Source: Roseobacter cerasinus
GTDB taxonomy: Bacteria; Pseudomonadota; Alphaproteobacteria; Rhodobacterales; Rhodobacteraceae
Assembly: GCF_009811755.1 (NCBI RefSeq)
Contig: NZ_BLIV01000001.1
Coordinates: 124,001 to 188,000, forward strand
Direction of reading: 5' to 3'
Length of the DNA: 64,000 nt
Below, piece by piece: positions 25,801 through 34,016 of this stretch (the stretch's first letter is position 1; each line of letters starts with the position of its first letter). The notes under the pieces were generated by a model. The model saw nothing but the letters and a program-made list of their open reading frames with translations, was not told the DNA's origin and did no database searches. Both the position numbers and the translations under genes were made by a program.

Positions 25801-26496
25801 CTAGAGCCCCGCCGCCGTGCGACGCACAATCTCAATGCGTTGCGCGTTGGGCGGGTGCGTCCCGAGGAAACGGTCGCCTGGATCGGGAATCCGAGTGAAG
25901 AATTTGGCCCCACGCAAAGGATCGAACCCTGACCGTGCCGTGATCACAGTGCCCAGTGCGTCGGCCTCCAGCTCAAAGTCTTTTGAATAAGTGCGCGCAC
26001 CAACGCGCGCGCCGGTCTGCTGTGCAGACTGAACCGCATCGGCGCCCCCTCCCAGCAAAACCGCGAGGCTGCCCGCAATCACCGCACCCGCCACGGCGTT
26101 CTGCTGCTGCCGTGGTATGTGGCCGGCGATGTGGTGGGCGGCTTCATGACCCAGCACAAAGGCCAGTTCGTCCACGTTGCGCGCATCGTTGATCAGGCCT
26201 TGAGTAAAGACGATAATCGGCCGACCAGAACGGTCAAGCGTCTGAAAGGCGTTCGACGGCTGGCCCGGCCGGTCATCCACACGGATGTCGAAGTCGCAAT
26301 TCACACCGGACGTGCGGGCGCGGCACTCCCGCTCGGCCACGGGCTCCATCACGCGGATGACCTGCGAAAAATTTGTGGCGGACGCGCGGGGCACATCGCC
26401 AATCGGCTCGACCACCAACGGCCCGGATGTGGTCGTCACATCACATCCGGCAAGGGTGACTGCGGCTATCACCGCAAGAAGGGGCTTCCAGGGCAT
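25801..26496 (-). CDS. M48 family metalloprotease, lipoprotein
   Basis: The protein is 231 residues from MPWKPLLAVIAAVTLAGC, a lipoprotein signal with lipobox LAGC; an ATG 15 bases upstream is possible. The zinc motif HEAAHHIAGH (HExxH) is followed by the third ligand Glu in FELEADALG, the arrangement of M48 (Ste24/HtpX-like) peptidases. It should be a lipid-anchored periplasmic protease of BepA/YcaL type, involved in envelope quality control. It is transcribed alone on the minus strand. Confidence 0.92.
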   Translation of the reverse strand: MPWKPLLAVIAAVTLAGCDVTTTSGPLVVEPIGDVPRASATNFSQVIRVMEPVAERECRARTSGVNCDFDIRVDDRPGQPSNAFQTLDRSGRPIIVFTQGLINDARNVDELAFVLGHEAAHHIAGHIPRQQQNAVAGAVIAGSLAVLLGGGADAVQSAQQTGARVGARTYSKDFELEADALGTVITARSGFDPLRGAKFFTRIPDPGDRFLGTHPPNAQRIEIVRRTAAGL

Positions 26497-26613
26497 AAAA
26501 GGCCTCCGCACTAAAACTGGATGACATCTTAGCAGCTTCCCGGCCAGCGACCAGCCCGATCAAGCCGCGGTGTCCGCCCTTGCATCGCAAGATGGACCTC
26601 GTAAGGTGAGCAC

Positions 26614-26841
26614 ATGTTTACGATCGAGCACGAATTCGATGCCACCGTAGTGACCCTGGTGGATGACGGCACCGCCCCCCTTGAAGAGGACGTCACCGTG
26701 CATGTGACGGAAAGCGCTATTCTGCTGAACCAGTATGATGCGCGATCGGATCGCACGGTCTCCATTCGGTTGTCGCCAGAACAGTGGCGCGATCTGACGG
26801 CCGCGCTGGATCTGCCGGAAGGCGTCTACCGGGCGACCTGA
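26614..26841 (+). CDS. Small acidic hypothetical protein
   Basis: The 75-residue protein is acidic and mostly beta-strand followed by a helix (SPEQWRDLTAALDLPEGVY). An RBS (AAGGTGAG) precedes the ATG. It lies 23 bases before the aminotransferase gene and is probably co-transcribed with it. I do not recognise the family. Confidence 0.65.
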   Translation: MFTIEHEFDATVVTLVDDGTAPLEEDVTVHVTESAILLNQYDARSDRTVSIRLSPEQWRDLTAALDLPEGVYRAT

Positions 26842-26864
26842 CCCGAACCAGCGGAGGGCTGCAG

Positions 26865-27731
26865 ATGAGTGTCGGCACGAATATACACACCTATTTTGAA
26901 GGTCGCTGGCACAGGGGCGATTTGCCCGTCATGGCCGCCGCCGATCACGGCGCCTGGCTTGGGACAACCGTTTTTGACGGCGCCCGCTTCTTCAATGGCT
27001 GCGCTCCGGATCTGGTGCCTCATTGCGCCCGGGTGAACCGCTCGGCGGAGGCGCTGATGATCACCCCCACTGTCTCAGTCGACGATATGGTGACCATCAT
27101 CCGCGAGGGGCTGGCGAAGTACGGACCAGAGGATGCAGTCTATATACGACCGATGTATTGGGCCATCCACGGGGACGCCACGGCCATCGTGCCAAAAGGG
27201 GATGCCACGGGGTTTGCGATCAGCCTTGAGCAGATCCCCATGGCCCCTGCCGATGCGACGGCCACGTTGGGGCGCACGCGGTTCCGCCGACCCGTGATGG
27301 AAGATGCGGTGGTCAATGCCAAAGCCGGCTGTCTATATCCCAACAACGCGCGCATGCTGGCCGAGGTACGCGCACGCGGGTTCAGCAACGCTTTGGTCGC
27401 CGATGCCATGGGCAATGTGGCCGAGACCGCCACGGCCAATATCTTCATGACACGGGATGGCGAGGTCTTCACGCCAGTACCAAATGGCACCTTTCTGGCG
27501 GGCATCACCCGGGCGCGCCACATTTCCAACATGAAAGCCGGTGGAATTGCCGTGCACGAAACGGTGTTGACCTTTGAAGATTTTCACACCGCCGATGAGA
27601 TCTTCATGACGGGCAATATGTCGAAACTCACACCTGTGACGGGCTTTGAGAACAAGACCTATCAATCAGGTCCCGTCGCACGCCGGTTGCGCGAAATGTA
27701 TTGGGACTGGGCCGCAAGCCAAACCCTTTGA
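26865..27731 (+). CDS. Class IV (branched-chain-type) aminotransferase
   Basis: The 288-residue PLP enzyme has the fold-type IV layout: N-terminal TTVFDGARFFNG, the PLP-binding Lys in VVNAKAGCLYPNN, and ETATANIFM and PNGTFLAGITRARH for phosphate binding. It is close to branched-chain amino acid aminotransferases (ilvE type), but D-amino acid or aryl-amine variants share these motifs. The start at 26865 follows GGAGGG. It follows the small hypothetical gene and precedes the bchE promoter region. Confidence 0.88.
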   Translation: MSVGTNIHTYFEGRWHRGDLPVMAAADHGAWLGTTVFDGARFFNGCAPDLVPHCARVNRSAEALMITPTVSVDDMVTIIREGLAKYGPEDAVYIRPMYWAIHGDATAIVPKGDATGFAISLEQIPMAPADATATLGRTRFRRPVMEDAVVNAKAGCLYPNNARMLAEVRARGFSNALVADAMGNVAETATANIFMTRDGEVFTPVPNGTFLAGITRARHISNMKAGGIAVHETVLTFEDFHTADEIFMTGNMSKLTPVTGFENKTYQSGPVARRLREMYWDWAASQTL

Positions 27732-27892
27732 GCAAGCCGATCTGACAACACCGTCGCGGATGGCCAGTTCGCTGATCGCGTGAGATGCGCCCATTTGACA
27801 TCCATGGGAGACGCCTCCACACAAAGATCATCGTCGCAGATGCACTCCAACAGCCAAGCCGGACCAGACAATGAGGGCGGATCAGGTTGGGC

Positions 27893-27906
27893 TTGATCCA
27901 TGTCAA
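27893..27906. promoter_or_regulatory. FnrL-like box upstream of bchE
   Basis: TTGATCCATGTCAA matches the FNR/FnrL consensus TTGAT-N4-ATCAA at 9 of 10 fixed positions. In purple bacteria bchE is typically under oxygen control by FnrL. The box overlaps the first PpsR-type site by six bases and lies about 54 bases before the bchE start. Confidence 0.55.
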
Positions 27907-27918
27907 TTTTTACTGACA
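27901..27918. promoter_or_regulatory. PpsR/CrtJ-type binding site 1 upstream of bchE
   Basis: TGT at 27901 and ACA at 27916 stand 12 bases apart, fitting TGT-N12-ACA, the palindromic site of the light/oxygen repressor PpsR. A second such site follows 8 bp after its end, the tandem layout PpsR prefers. Confidence 0.65.
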
Positions 27919-27925
27919 GATTTTA

Positions 27926-27943
27926 TGTCAGTTCTAATTTACA
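27926..27943. promoter_or_regulatory. PpsR/CrtJ-type binding site 2 upstream of bchE
   Basis: TGT at 27926 and ACA at 27941 again fit TGT-N12-ACA. The pair of sites directly precedes the bchE reading frame (ATG 27960), supporting assignment of the gene to the photosynthesis regulon. Confidence 0.65.
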
Positions 27944-27959
27944 TATTGCGAGGCCCCCA

Positions 27960-29612
27960 ATGCGCATTCTTTTCGTACACCCAAACTACAGATCCGGCGG
28001 CGCAGAGATTGCGGGCACCTGGCCTCCCGCTTGAGTCGCTTATCTGGCGGGCCATCTGAGACAGAACGGCTTTGACGATATTCATTTCATAGATGCGATG
28101 ACCGATGGGCTAACCGACGCAGAGCTTGCCAAGCGGATGCAGGCCCTTGCACCGGATGTGGTTGGTGTCACTGCGATCACACCATCGATCTATCGCGCCG
28201 AAGACGTCTTGAAGATCGCAAAAAACACCGTGCCGGATGCGGTACGTGTCATGGGTGGGGTGCATGCAACCTTCATGTACAAACAGGTCCTGTCCGAAGC
28301 GCCTTGGGTCGATGTGATTGTACGCGGCGAGGGCGAAGAGATTTGCACCGAGCTGATGCTGGCCATCCAGACAGGCCGGTTTCCGGCGGATCGCCGGAAA
28401 ATCAAGGGCCTCGCCTTTCAGGACGGGGATACAATTGTCGCCACACAGGCAGCCTCGACCGTCAAAGACCTCTCCAAGATCAAACCGGATTGGTCCGCTT
28501 TAGAATGGTCAAAGTATATCTACATTCCGCTCGGCACACGGGTTGCGATTCCCAATCTGGCACGCGGCTGTCCGTTCACCTGTTCCTTCTGCTCCCAATG
28601 GAAGTTCTGGCGCGACTATCGCGTCCGCGATCCCAAAGATGTCGTCGATGAAATCGAGGACCTGGTTGAGAACCACGGCGTCGGATTTTTCATTCTCGCC
28701 GACGAAGAGCCCACCATCAACAAGAAGAAATTCGTGGCCTTCTGCCAGGAGTTGATCGACCGTGACCTGCCAAGACGGGTGAAATGGGGCATCAACACGC
28801 GGGTCACGGATATCTACCGTGACAAGGACTTGTTGAAATTCTACCGCAAGGCCGGGCTGGTCCATGTCTCGCTGGGCACGGAAGCCGCCGCACAGATGAA
28901 GCTGGATGTGTTCAACAAGGAAACCAAGGTCGAAGAAAACAAGACCGCCATCCGCCTGCTGCGCGAGGCTGACATTCTAGTCGAAGCGCAATTCATCGTG
29001 GGCCTGGACAATGAAACGCCCGAGACGCTGGAAGAGACCTACCGCATGGCCTGGGATTGGCAGCCGGATCTGGCAAACTGGTCCATGTATACGCCCTGGC
29101 CCTTCACCCCGCTGTTTCAGGAGTTGAAGGATCAGGTCGAGATCTACGATTTCTCGAAGTACAACTTCGTCACGCCCATCATGAAGCCCGCGCAGATGGA
29201 GCGCGGAGAATTGCTGGACGGCGTCATGAACAACTACCGGCGCTTCTATTCAAAGAAGGCCCTCTTTCACTACCCGTGGCGCGGCACGGGGTTCCGGCGC
29301 CGCTATCTTTTGGGCTGCCTCTATGCCTTCCTGAAGGCCGGCTTCCAACGCACCTTCTATGATCTTGGCAAGGCGGGCTACTGGGGCCCGCAAACCAAGA
29401 CAACGGTCGACTTTCACTTCGATGAAACGCGCCAGTTGGCTGAGGCGCAAATGTCAGATTGGGAGGCCAGTGCAGACAAGGCCGCCCGCGCACGTGAGCG
29501 GCGAGAAGCGGTCAAGGCGCAGACGCTTGAGCGCAAGCAATCCTTCAAGATGCCAAATGGTGCGGACGTGAAGGCCTGCGGCGGCGGTGATCAGCAAATG
29601 GAAGATGCCTAG
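27960..29612 (+). CDS. bchE: Mg-protoporphyrin IX monomethyl ester anaerobic oxidative cyclase, interrupted by TGA at codon 25
   Basis: BchE is a B12-binding radical SAM enzyme that forms the fifth ring of bacteriochlorophyll without oxygen. From ATG 27960 the frame reads [19 protein letters not shown] then TWPPA, and codon 25 (28032-28034) is TGA where relatives have Trp (PPAWVAYL). The frame then continues without break to 29612; the intact open part starts at ATG 28098 (504 residues). The radical SAM motif [16 protein letters not shown] lies near residues 202-217 of the 550-codon frame. Reinitiation at 28098 would lose part of the B12 domain. Pseudogene, recent mutation or sequencing error are all possible. 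Confidence 0.85.
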
Positions 29613-30210
29613 GCCCGCGTCCTCCTCATCCGGCCTGATCGGCCCTAACGCTGTCCTGCAGACGATCCCTGTGCTCGACGGGCTGCTGGGGCGGGAGCGT
29701 CGGGATGACGTGTTGAGCCGCGTCGAGCTGTCGGCTGTTCCCGATGGCACACAGATGATCCCCGAAACCCTGGCCGCCGGACTGCACCGCCACATCCGTC
29801 TGATCGCGCCCGCGCAGGCCGCACGGGTGTCTACGCTGGCAGGGACAGCGACCGCGAACTACATTCTAGCTTATCGAATTCCCAAGCCTGCGCAGATCCT
29901 TTTGCGCTGCCTGCCCGCCACCCTATCTGCAAAATGTCTCTCGCACGCGATAACCAGACACGCCTGGACATTCGTGGGATCCGGGCAATTTGCGGCGCTG
30001 GATCCCTGGACATTCGACATACACAACAACCCCTTGATCCGGGCAGAGACCAGTTCCGCTTGCCTATGCCACTGGCATGCCGCCGTATTTGCCAGATTGT
30101 ATCAGGCACTGGTCTCGACCGAGTGCAGCTGTCGAGAGATCATGTGCGGGGCGCAACCCCCCGGCGGGGTTTGCAGATTTGAGATCCGGGTTGCCGGGTC
30201 GGCAGGCTAA
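29587..30210 (+). CDS. bchJ: Bacteriochlorophyll biosynthesis protein BchJ (V4R domain)
   Basis: The 207-residue protein resembles BchJ, originally proposed as 4-vinyl protochlorophyllide reductase and now regarded as an accessory factor with a V4R domain. Typical pieces are [18 protein letters not shown] near the start, [32 protein letters not shown] and [18 protein letters not shown] cysteine-rich end ([20 protein letters not shown]) matches the V4R metal-binding tail. It begins (GTG 29587; ATG 29605 also possible) inside the bchE end, keeping the bchE-bchJ order seen in photosynthesis clusters. Confidence 0.85.
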   Translation: MISKWKMPRPASSSSGLIGPNAVLQTIPVLDGLLGRERRDDVLSRVELSAVPDGTQMIPETLAAGLHRHIRLIAPAQAARVSTLAGTATANYILAYRIPKPAQILLRCLPATLSAKCLSHAITRHAWTFVGSGQFAALDPWTFDIHNNPLIRAETSSACLCHWHAAVFARLYQALVSTECSCREIMCGAQPPGGVCRFEIRVAGSAG

Positions 30211-30298
30211 CAGTCCCTGCACCGCTGACGATCCCTGCGAAATCGGACACCGTTCTCATCTGCGCCCACCAATTCGGCAGCTTCCAGGTCCGGCGGCT

Positions 30299-30964
30299 CT
30301 ACAGCATCGCGGCGCGGCGGTACAGATGGGTCTGAATGCGGGAAACCATGGCCTCTGAACGCATGATCAACGCCTGCCGTGTCTTCGCCTCTTGATCTCT
30401 GGCTTTCAGGGAGAGCTCTCGCGCGTTGTCGAACCGGCTGAACGTCCGGCGTTCGATTTCGCGGCGCCGGACGCCAAAGTTAAATTCGTGCTGGCAACCG
30501 ATCAATAGGCAATGATCAACAGACACCCACAGCGGCCTGATCACCAGCAGGTTGTGGAACGGGTCGCCCTGCGCCGTGTAGTTCAACAGGACAACTTCTG
30601 TCGGCTGACGCCGCTCGACCGCGTCCCGGACCTTGGCGACTTCCGCTCTGTCTGTGTCCTTGCCCTGCAAGAACCTGCAGTTCGCCCCGATCATCGTCTC
30701 TGCGGAGTATCCTGTCAGGTATTCCAAGGCTCTGTTCACAAACACGATCGGGTGATCGACGAGATCCGGGTTTGAGATCGAAATCGGCGTTTTCATCCGT
30801 TTGGCGATGTCAAATATCTGCGCTTCTTCATCCGATACAATCGGACGGTGGCGCCTGTGATGCGCCATGACGCTGTCGAAACTGACCTCTTTCAGTGTGG
30901 GTTGGGGGACGGGGGTATTTTCGCTCTTCTCATCAAACAAGGCTGGAGCGTTGTGGACGTTCAT
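30299..30964 (-). CDS. LOV-domain blue-light photoreceptor with helical tail
   Basis: The 221-residue protein has a LOV domain at about residues 50-165. The flavin-adduct motif GANCRFLQG with Cys96 is intact, with R98 and Q100, and NYTAQGDPFHNLLVIRPL is the usual second flavin contact. The region after residue 165 is basic and helical (RRREIERRTF ... RSEAMVSRIQTH) and has no enzyme or DNA-binding domain, resembling short LOV proteins known from Rhodobacter and Dinoroseobacter. It converges on bchJ, 88 bases away, so blue light may be linked to pigment control. The N-terminal 40 residues are disordered. Confidence 0.88.
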   Translation of the reverse strand: MNVHNAPALFDEKSENTPVPQPTLKEVSFDSVMAHHRRHRPIVSDEEAQIFDIAKRMKTPISISNPDLVDHPIVFVNRALEYLTGYSAETMIGANCRFLQGKDTDRAEVAKVRDAVERRQPTEVVLLNYTAQGDPFHNLLVIRPLWVSVDHCLLIGCQHEFNFGVRRREIERRTFSRFDNARELSLKARDQEAKTRQALIMRSEAMVSRIQTHLYRRAAML

Positions 30965-30993
30965 TCAAAACCTCATGATTGTTTTTTTGGAAT

Positions 30994-31078
30994 TTTTTCA
31001 AAAATGGTTAACAGTTTGTTAACGCTGAAAAAAATCTTTGATGTTTATCTAGGGGATAAGTGATTTTTTTCAAAAATG
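30994..31078. repeat. AT-rich direct repeats and hairpin upstream of the LOV gene
   Basis: TTTTTTCAAAAATG occurs at 30994-31007 and again at 31065-31078. Between them GTTAAC occurs twice, and a perfect 11-bp inverted repeat (31026-31036 with 31062-31072, TGAAAAAAATC type) encloses a second stem (TTATC at 31045-31049, GATAA at 31055-31059). The stretch is strikingly AT-rich for this genome. It could contain the LOV promoter, a terminator or a scar of excision; I cannot decide. Confidence 0.5.
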
Positions 31079-31174
31079 CGGCAAACTCTCTACGTTGCAG
31101 CAGGTCAGTGACACACGGATATCTGTCTGACGTTGACGCCAATGGGACAGCCCGTAAAAAGTTGGCCTGGTCGG

Positions 31175-31465
31175 ATGAAGTTGCCGCCTGCAAACATCTG
31201 TATCTCCTGCGGTTCTGCCGCACCCAATGGCTCCGTTGAGCACATAGTCGCCGAGGCATTGAACGGACGTTTGAAGCTACACCCTACGCGCATCGGCACT
31301 GAGCGCTGGTCGCACTGGCCTTGCCATCTTGACCACAAAAAGACTTTCTTTCTATGGTCAAACAGAAAGTTAACGCGCGATAAATTTGTCTCGTGCAATT
31401 TGGTCCTATTGTTTGGGACCGATGCGCCCGTTAGGACCGCGCCGCAGGCCAGAGTTGAGGCATGA
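31175..31465 (+). pseudogene. Possible remnant of an HNH-type endonuclease N-terminus
   Basis: An open frame begins MKLPPANICISCGSAAPNG and continues SVEHIVAEALNGRL, which looks like the Cys-x2-Cys and EH portion of HNH-like nucleases. The following residues show no second Cys pair or catalytic core and run across a likely operator into the lacI start (ATGA overlap). A decayed fragment is the most economical reading; a small real protein is less likely. Confidence 0.3.
31370..31384. promoter_or_regulatory. Putative operator of the polyol LacI regulator, copy before lacI
   Basis: TTAACGCGCGATAAA contains TT-N2-CGCGCG-N2-AA. Two further copies lie before smoE. The CpG-centred palindrome is typical for LacI-family operators, and the position 78 bases before the lacI ATG suggests autoregulation. 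Binding is inferred. Confidence 0.6.
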
Positions 31466-32493
31466 GCCAGAGCAAGATCAAGAATATGGCGGAATTCGCA
31501 AGCGTGAGCGGTATCTCGCGCCCGACGATTTCCAAGTATTTCAACAACCCCGGGAGCGTCCGCGACAGCACCCGCATCCGCATCGAAGCGGCGCTGGAAG
31601 AGTACGACTATCGCCCGAATATCTACGCGATGAACCAGAACCGGCGGCTGACCAAGACCATTGGCATCGTCGTGCCTTTTCTTGCGGACCCGTTCTTTAC
31701 CGAGATTGCCCGCAAGATCGAGCGGCGCTGCATTGACGCGGGCTTTTCACCGACGCTGTTCAGCGCGCACGGGTCGCAAGAGCTGGAAAACAGCATTCTG
31801 GACAATCTGCGCTCCCTCAAACCGGCAGGTGTGCTGCTGGCCCCGCTGGGGCGTGCCTCTGATCGGGCCGCCATCGAGAAGTTTTGCCGCGATGTGCCCA
31901 CCGTGCTGTTTGACAGTGATCTCGAAGGCGTGGGGGCGGCCTTTGTCGGGTCGGACAACCACAGTTTCGTGACGCAAAGCGTGGAGTATCTGGTGCGCTC
32001 CGGCAGCCCGCCGTGCTTTTTCGAGATGCGCACACCCGCCAACCCCAATGCCAATAAACGCCGCATTGCCTATATCAGCATCATGGAGAGCATGGGGCTG
32101 ACGCCAGAGGTCATCAAGGTCGATGGCGAAGGCTGGGCCTTTGAGGAAATCGGCTACGCGGGCGCCATGCGGGTGCTGTCTAAGGGGAAGCTCAAACATG
32201 ACACCGTGCTGTGCAGCAACGACCGGCTCGCCATCGGGTTTCTGGCAGCGGCTTATGAGACCGGGCTGCGCGTGGGCCGCGAGCCTGGCTGCCACATGCG
32301 CGTGGCCGCCCATGACGATCACCCCTTTTCGCGCTTCACCTGCCCCTCGCTGACCACGGTGGCGCATGACTATGAGGCGGTGTCGAATCACAGCGTCGAG
32401 ACCCTCTTCAATCTGATTGACAAAGGGCACGATGACAACGACCGGACAGAACGTCTGTTCCCCGCCCGTCTGATTTTACGGACATCGGCATAG
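31462..32493 (+). CDS. LacI-family transcriptional regulator of the polyol operon
   Basis: The 343-residue protein has an N-terminal LacI helix-turn-helix and hinge (IKNMAEFASVSGISRPTISK; AALEEYDYRPN) and a periplasmic-binding-protein-like effector domain from about residue 60 (IGIVVPFLADPFFTEIA; AAHDDHPFSRFTCPSLTTV). It precedes smoE on the same strand by 102 bases. The shared motif TT-N2-CGCGCG-N2-AA before its own gene and before smoE makes it the likely repressor of sorbitol/mannitol uptake, relieved by a polyol or its oxidation product. Confidence 0.92.
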   Translation: MSQSKIKNMAEFASVSGISRPTISKYFNNPGSVRDSTRIRIEAALEEYDYRPNIYAMNQNRRLTKTIGIVVPFLADPFFTEIARKIERRCIDAGFSPTLFSAHGSQELENSILDNLRSLKPAGVLLAPLGRASDRAAIEKFCRDVPTVLFDSDLEGVGAAFVGSDNHSFVTQSVEYLVRSGSPPCFFEMRTPANPNANKRRIAYISIMESMGLTPEVIKVDGEGWAFEEIGYAGAMRVLSKGKLKHDTVLCSNDRLAIGFLAAAYETGLRVGREPGCHMRVAAHDDHPFSRFTCPSLTTVAHDYEAVSNHSVETLFNLIDKGHDDNDRTERLFPARLILRTSA

Positions 32494-32506
32494 CTAAACC
32501 CATGAG

Positions 32507-32542
32507 TTGACGCGCGAAAAATAAAAACTTGACGCGCGCAAA
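32507..32542. promoter_or_regulatory. Two putative LacI operators before smoE
   Basis: TTGACGCGCGAAAA at 32507-32520 and TTGACGCGCGCAAA at 32529-32542 share TT-N2-CGCGCG-N2-AA with the copy before lacI. Their starts are 22 bp apart, two helical turns, so two dimers could bind on the same face. They lie 54-89 bases before smoE, overlapping the likely promoter. Confidence 0.65.
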
Positions 32543-32595
32543 TATTTTTTTAATCTTTGGAGGTGGGAAATCCAAAGAACTAAGGGAGGAATCGG

Positions 32596-33897
32596 ATGTA
32601 CCAGAGAACCGCACTCAGTGCGGTGGGCGCGCTTGCGCTGACCGCCGGGGCTGCATTGGCGCAGTCCACCCTCACCATCGCAACCGTAAACAATGGCGAT
32701 ATGATCCGTATGCAGGGCTATACGGACAAGTTCACCGAGGAAACGGGCATCGCGGTGGAGTGGGTCACACTGGAGGAGAACGTGCTGCGTTCGCGTGTGA
32801 CCACGGACATCACCACCAAGGGTGGTCAGTTCGACATCATGACAATCGGCATGTACGAAACCCCGATCTGGGGTGCCAATGGCTGGCTGGTGCCGCTGGA
32901 TGATCTGTCAGATGAATATGACGCGGCGGACATTCTGCCCGCGATGGCGGGTGGTTTGAGCCATGATGGTACGCTCTATGCTGCGCCCTTCTACGGCGAA
33001 AGCTCCATGATCATGTACCGCACGGACCTCATGGAAAAGGCCGGGATGGAAATGCCCGACGCGCCCACATGGGAGTTCGTCCGTGAAGCTGCGGCGGCCA
33101 TGACCGACCGCGACGCCGACATCAACGGCATCTGCCTGCGTGGCAAGGCCGGTTGGGGTGAAGGCGGCGCCTTCATCACCGCGATGTCCAACTCCTTTGG
33201 CGCACGCTGGTTCGATATGGACTGGAACGCGCAGTTCGACACCGAGGCCTGGGCCAACACCCTGACCTTCTTCAAGGGCATGATGGACGAATCCGGCCCG
33301 GCGGGTTACGCCACCAACGGCTTCAACGAGAACCTGAGCCTCTTCAACCAGGGCAAATGCGGCATGTGGATCGACGCCACGGTTGCAGCCTCCTTCGTGA
33401 CGGGCGGCGACTCGACCGTTGCAGACTCGGTTGGCTTTGCGCTGGCCCCTGATACGGGCCTCGGCAAACGCTCCAACTGGCTCTGGGCCTGGGCTCTGGC
33501 GGTGCCAGCAGGCACCCAGCAGGAAGCCGAAGCCAAGCAGTTCATCGAGTGGGCCACCTCAAAGGACTACATCGAACTGGTGGCTGAGAACGAAGGTTGG
33601 GCCAACGTGCCGCCGGGTGCCCGCACCTCGCTTTATGAGAACCCCGAGTACCAGAAGGTGCCCTTTGCTCAGAAAACGCTGGACTCGATCCTCTCGGCGG
33701 ATCCGACCAACTCCACCGTTGAGGAGAGCCCCTATGTGGGCATCCAGTTCGCCGCGATCCCGGAGTTTGCCGGTATTGCAACCGAGGTGAGCCAGGAGTT
33801 CTCCGCCGCCTACGCAGGCCAGCAGACGGTGGAAGAAGCGCTTGAGAAAGCGCAGGCGATCACCAACGAAGCCATGGAAGCGGCAGGCTACAGATAA
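32596..33897 (+). CDS. smoE: Sorbitol/mannitol ABC transporter, solute-binding protein
   Basis: The 433-residue periplasmic protein has a signal peptide (MYQRTALSAVGALALTAGAA ending in LAQ) and the family-1 extracellular solute-binding fold (FTEETGIAVEWVTLEENVLR; GGQFDIMTIGMYE; TSKDYIELVAENEGW). With the permeases, ATPase, polyol dehydrogenases and gene order that follow, it matches SmoE of Rhodobacter. RBS GGGAGGA precedes the ATG. It should bind D-sorbitol, D-mannitol or related polyols. A hairpin between it and the first permease gene probably lowers downstream expression. Confidence 0.92.
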   Translation: MYQRTALSAVGALALTAGAALAQSTLTIATVNNGDMIRMQGYTDKFTEETGIAVEWVTLEENVLRSRVTTDITTKGGQFDIMTIGMYETPIWGANGWLVPLDDLSDEYDAADILPAMAGGLSHDGTLYAAPFYGESSMIMYRTDLMEKAGMEMPDAPTWEFVREAAAAMTDRDADINGICLRGKAGWGEGGAFITAMSNSFGARWFDMDWNAQFDTEAWANTLTFFKGMMDESGPAGYATNGFNENLSLFNQGKCGMWIDATVAASFVTGGDSTVADSVGFALAPDTGLGKRSNWLWAWALAVPAGTQQEAEAKQFIEWATSKDYIELVAENEGWANVPPGARTSLYENPEYQKVPFAQKTLDSILSADPTNSTVEESPYVGIQFAAIPEFAGIATEVSQEFSAAYAGQQTVEEALEKAQAITNEAMEAAGYR

Positions 33898-33930
33898 GCC
33901 GCCCTGAGAGGGCGGCGGTTGAGCCGCCCT
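33898..33930. terminator. Alternative hairpins after smoE
   Basis: GCCGCCCT (33898-33905) and GCCGCCCT (33923-33930) can each pair with AGGGCGGC (33909-33916), giving two mutually exclusive stems. No T-run follows. The position after the binding-protein gene suggests partial termination or mRNA protection. Confidence 0.55.
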
Positions 33931-34016
33931 CTATCCCTCACGTACCTTGAATTCGTAAGATCACAGTTCTGCAGCGCCGCCCACAAGGGCCGCTGCGCAC
34001 AGAGGAGATGTGTCAA

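Noticed and set aside
28032-28034. Selenocysteine reading of the in-frame TGA in bchE
   Set aside because: The position is Trp in the family, no selenocysteine-insertion hairpin is evident directly after the codon, and a single G-to-A change explains it.
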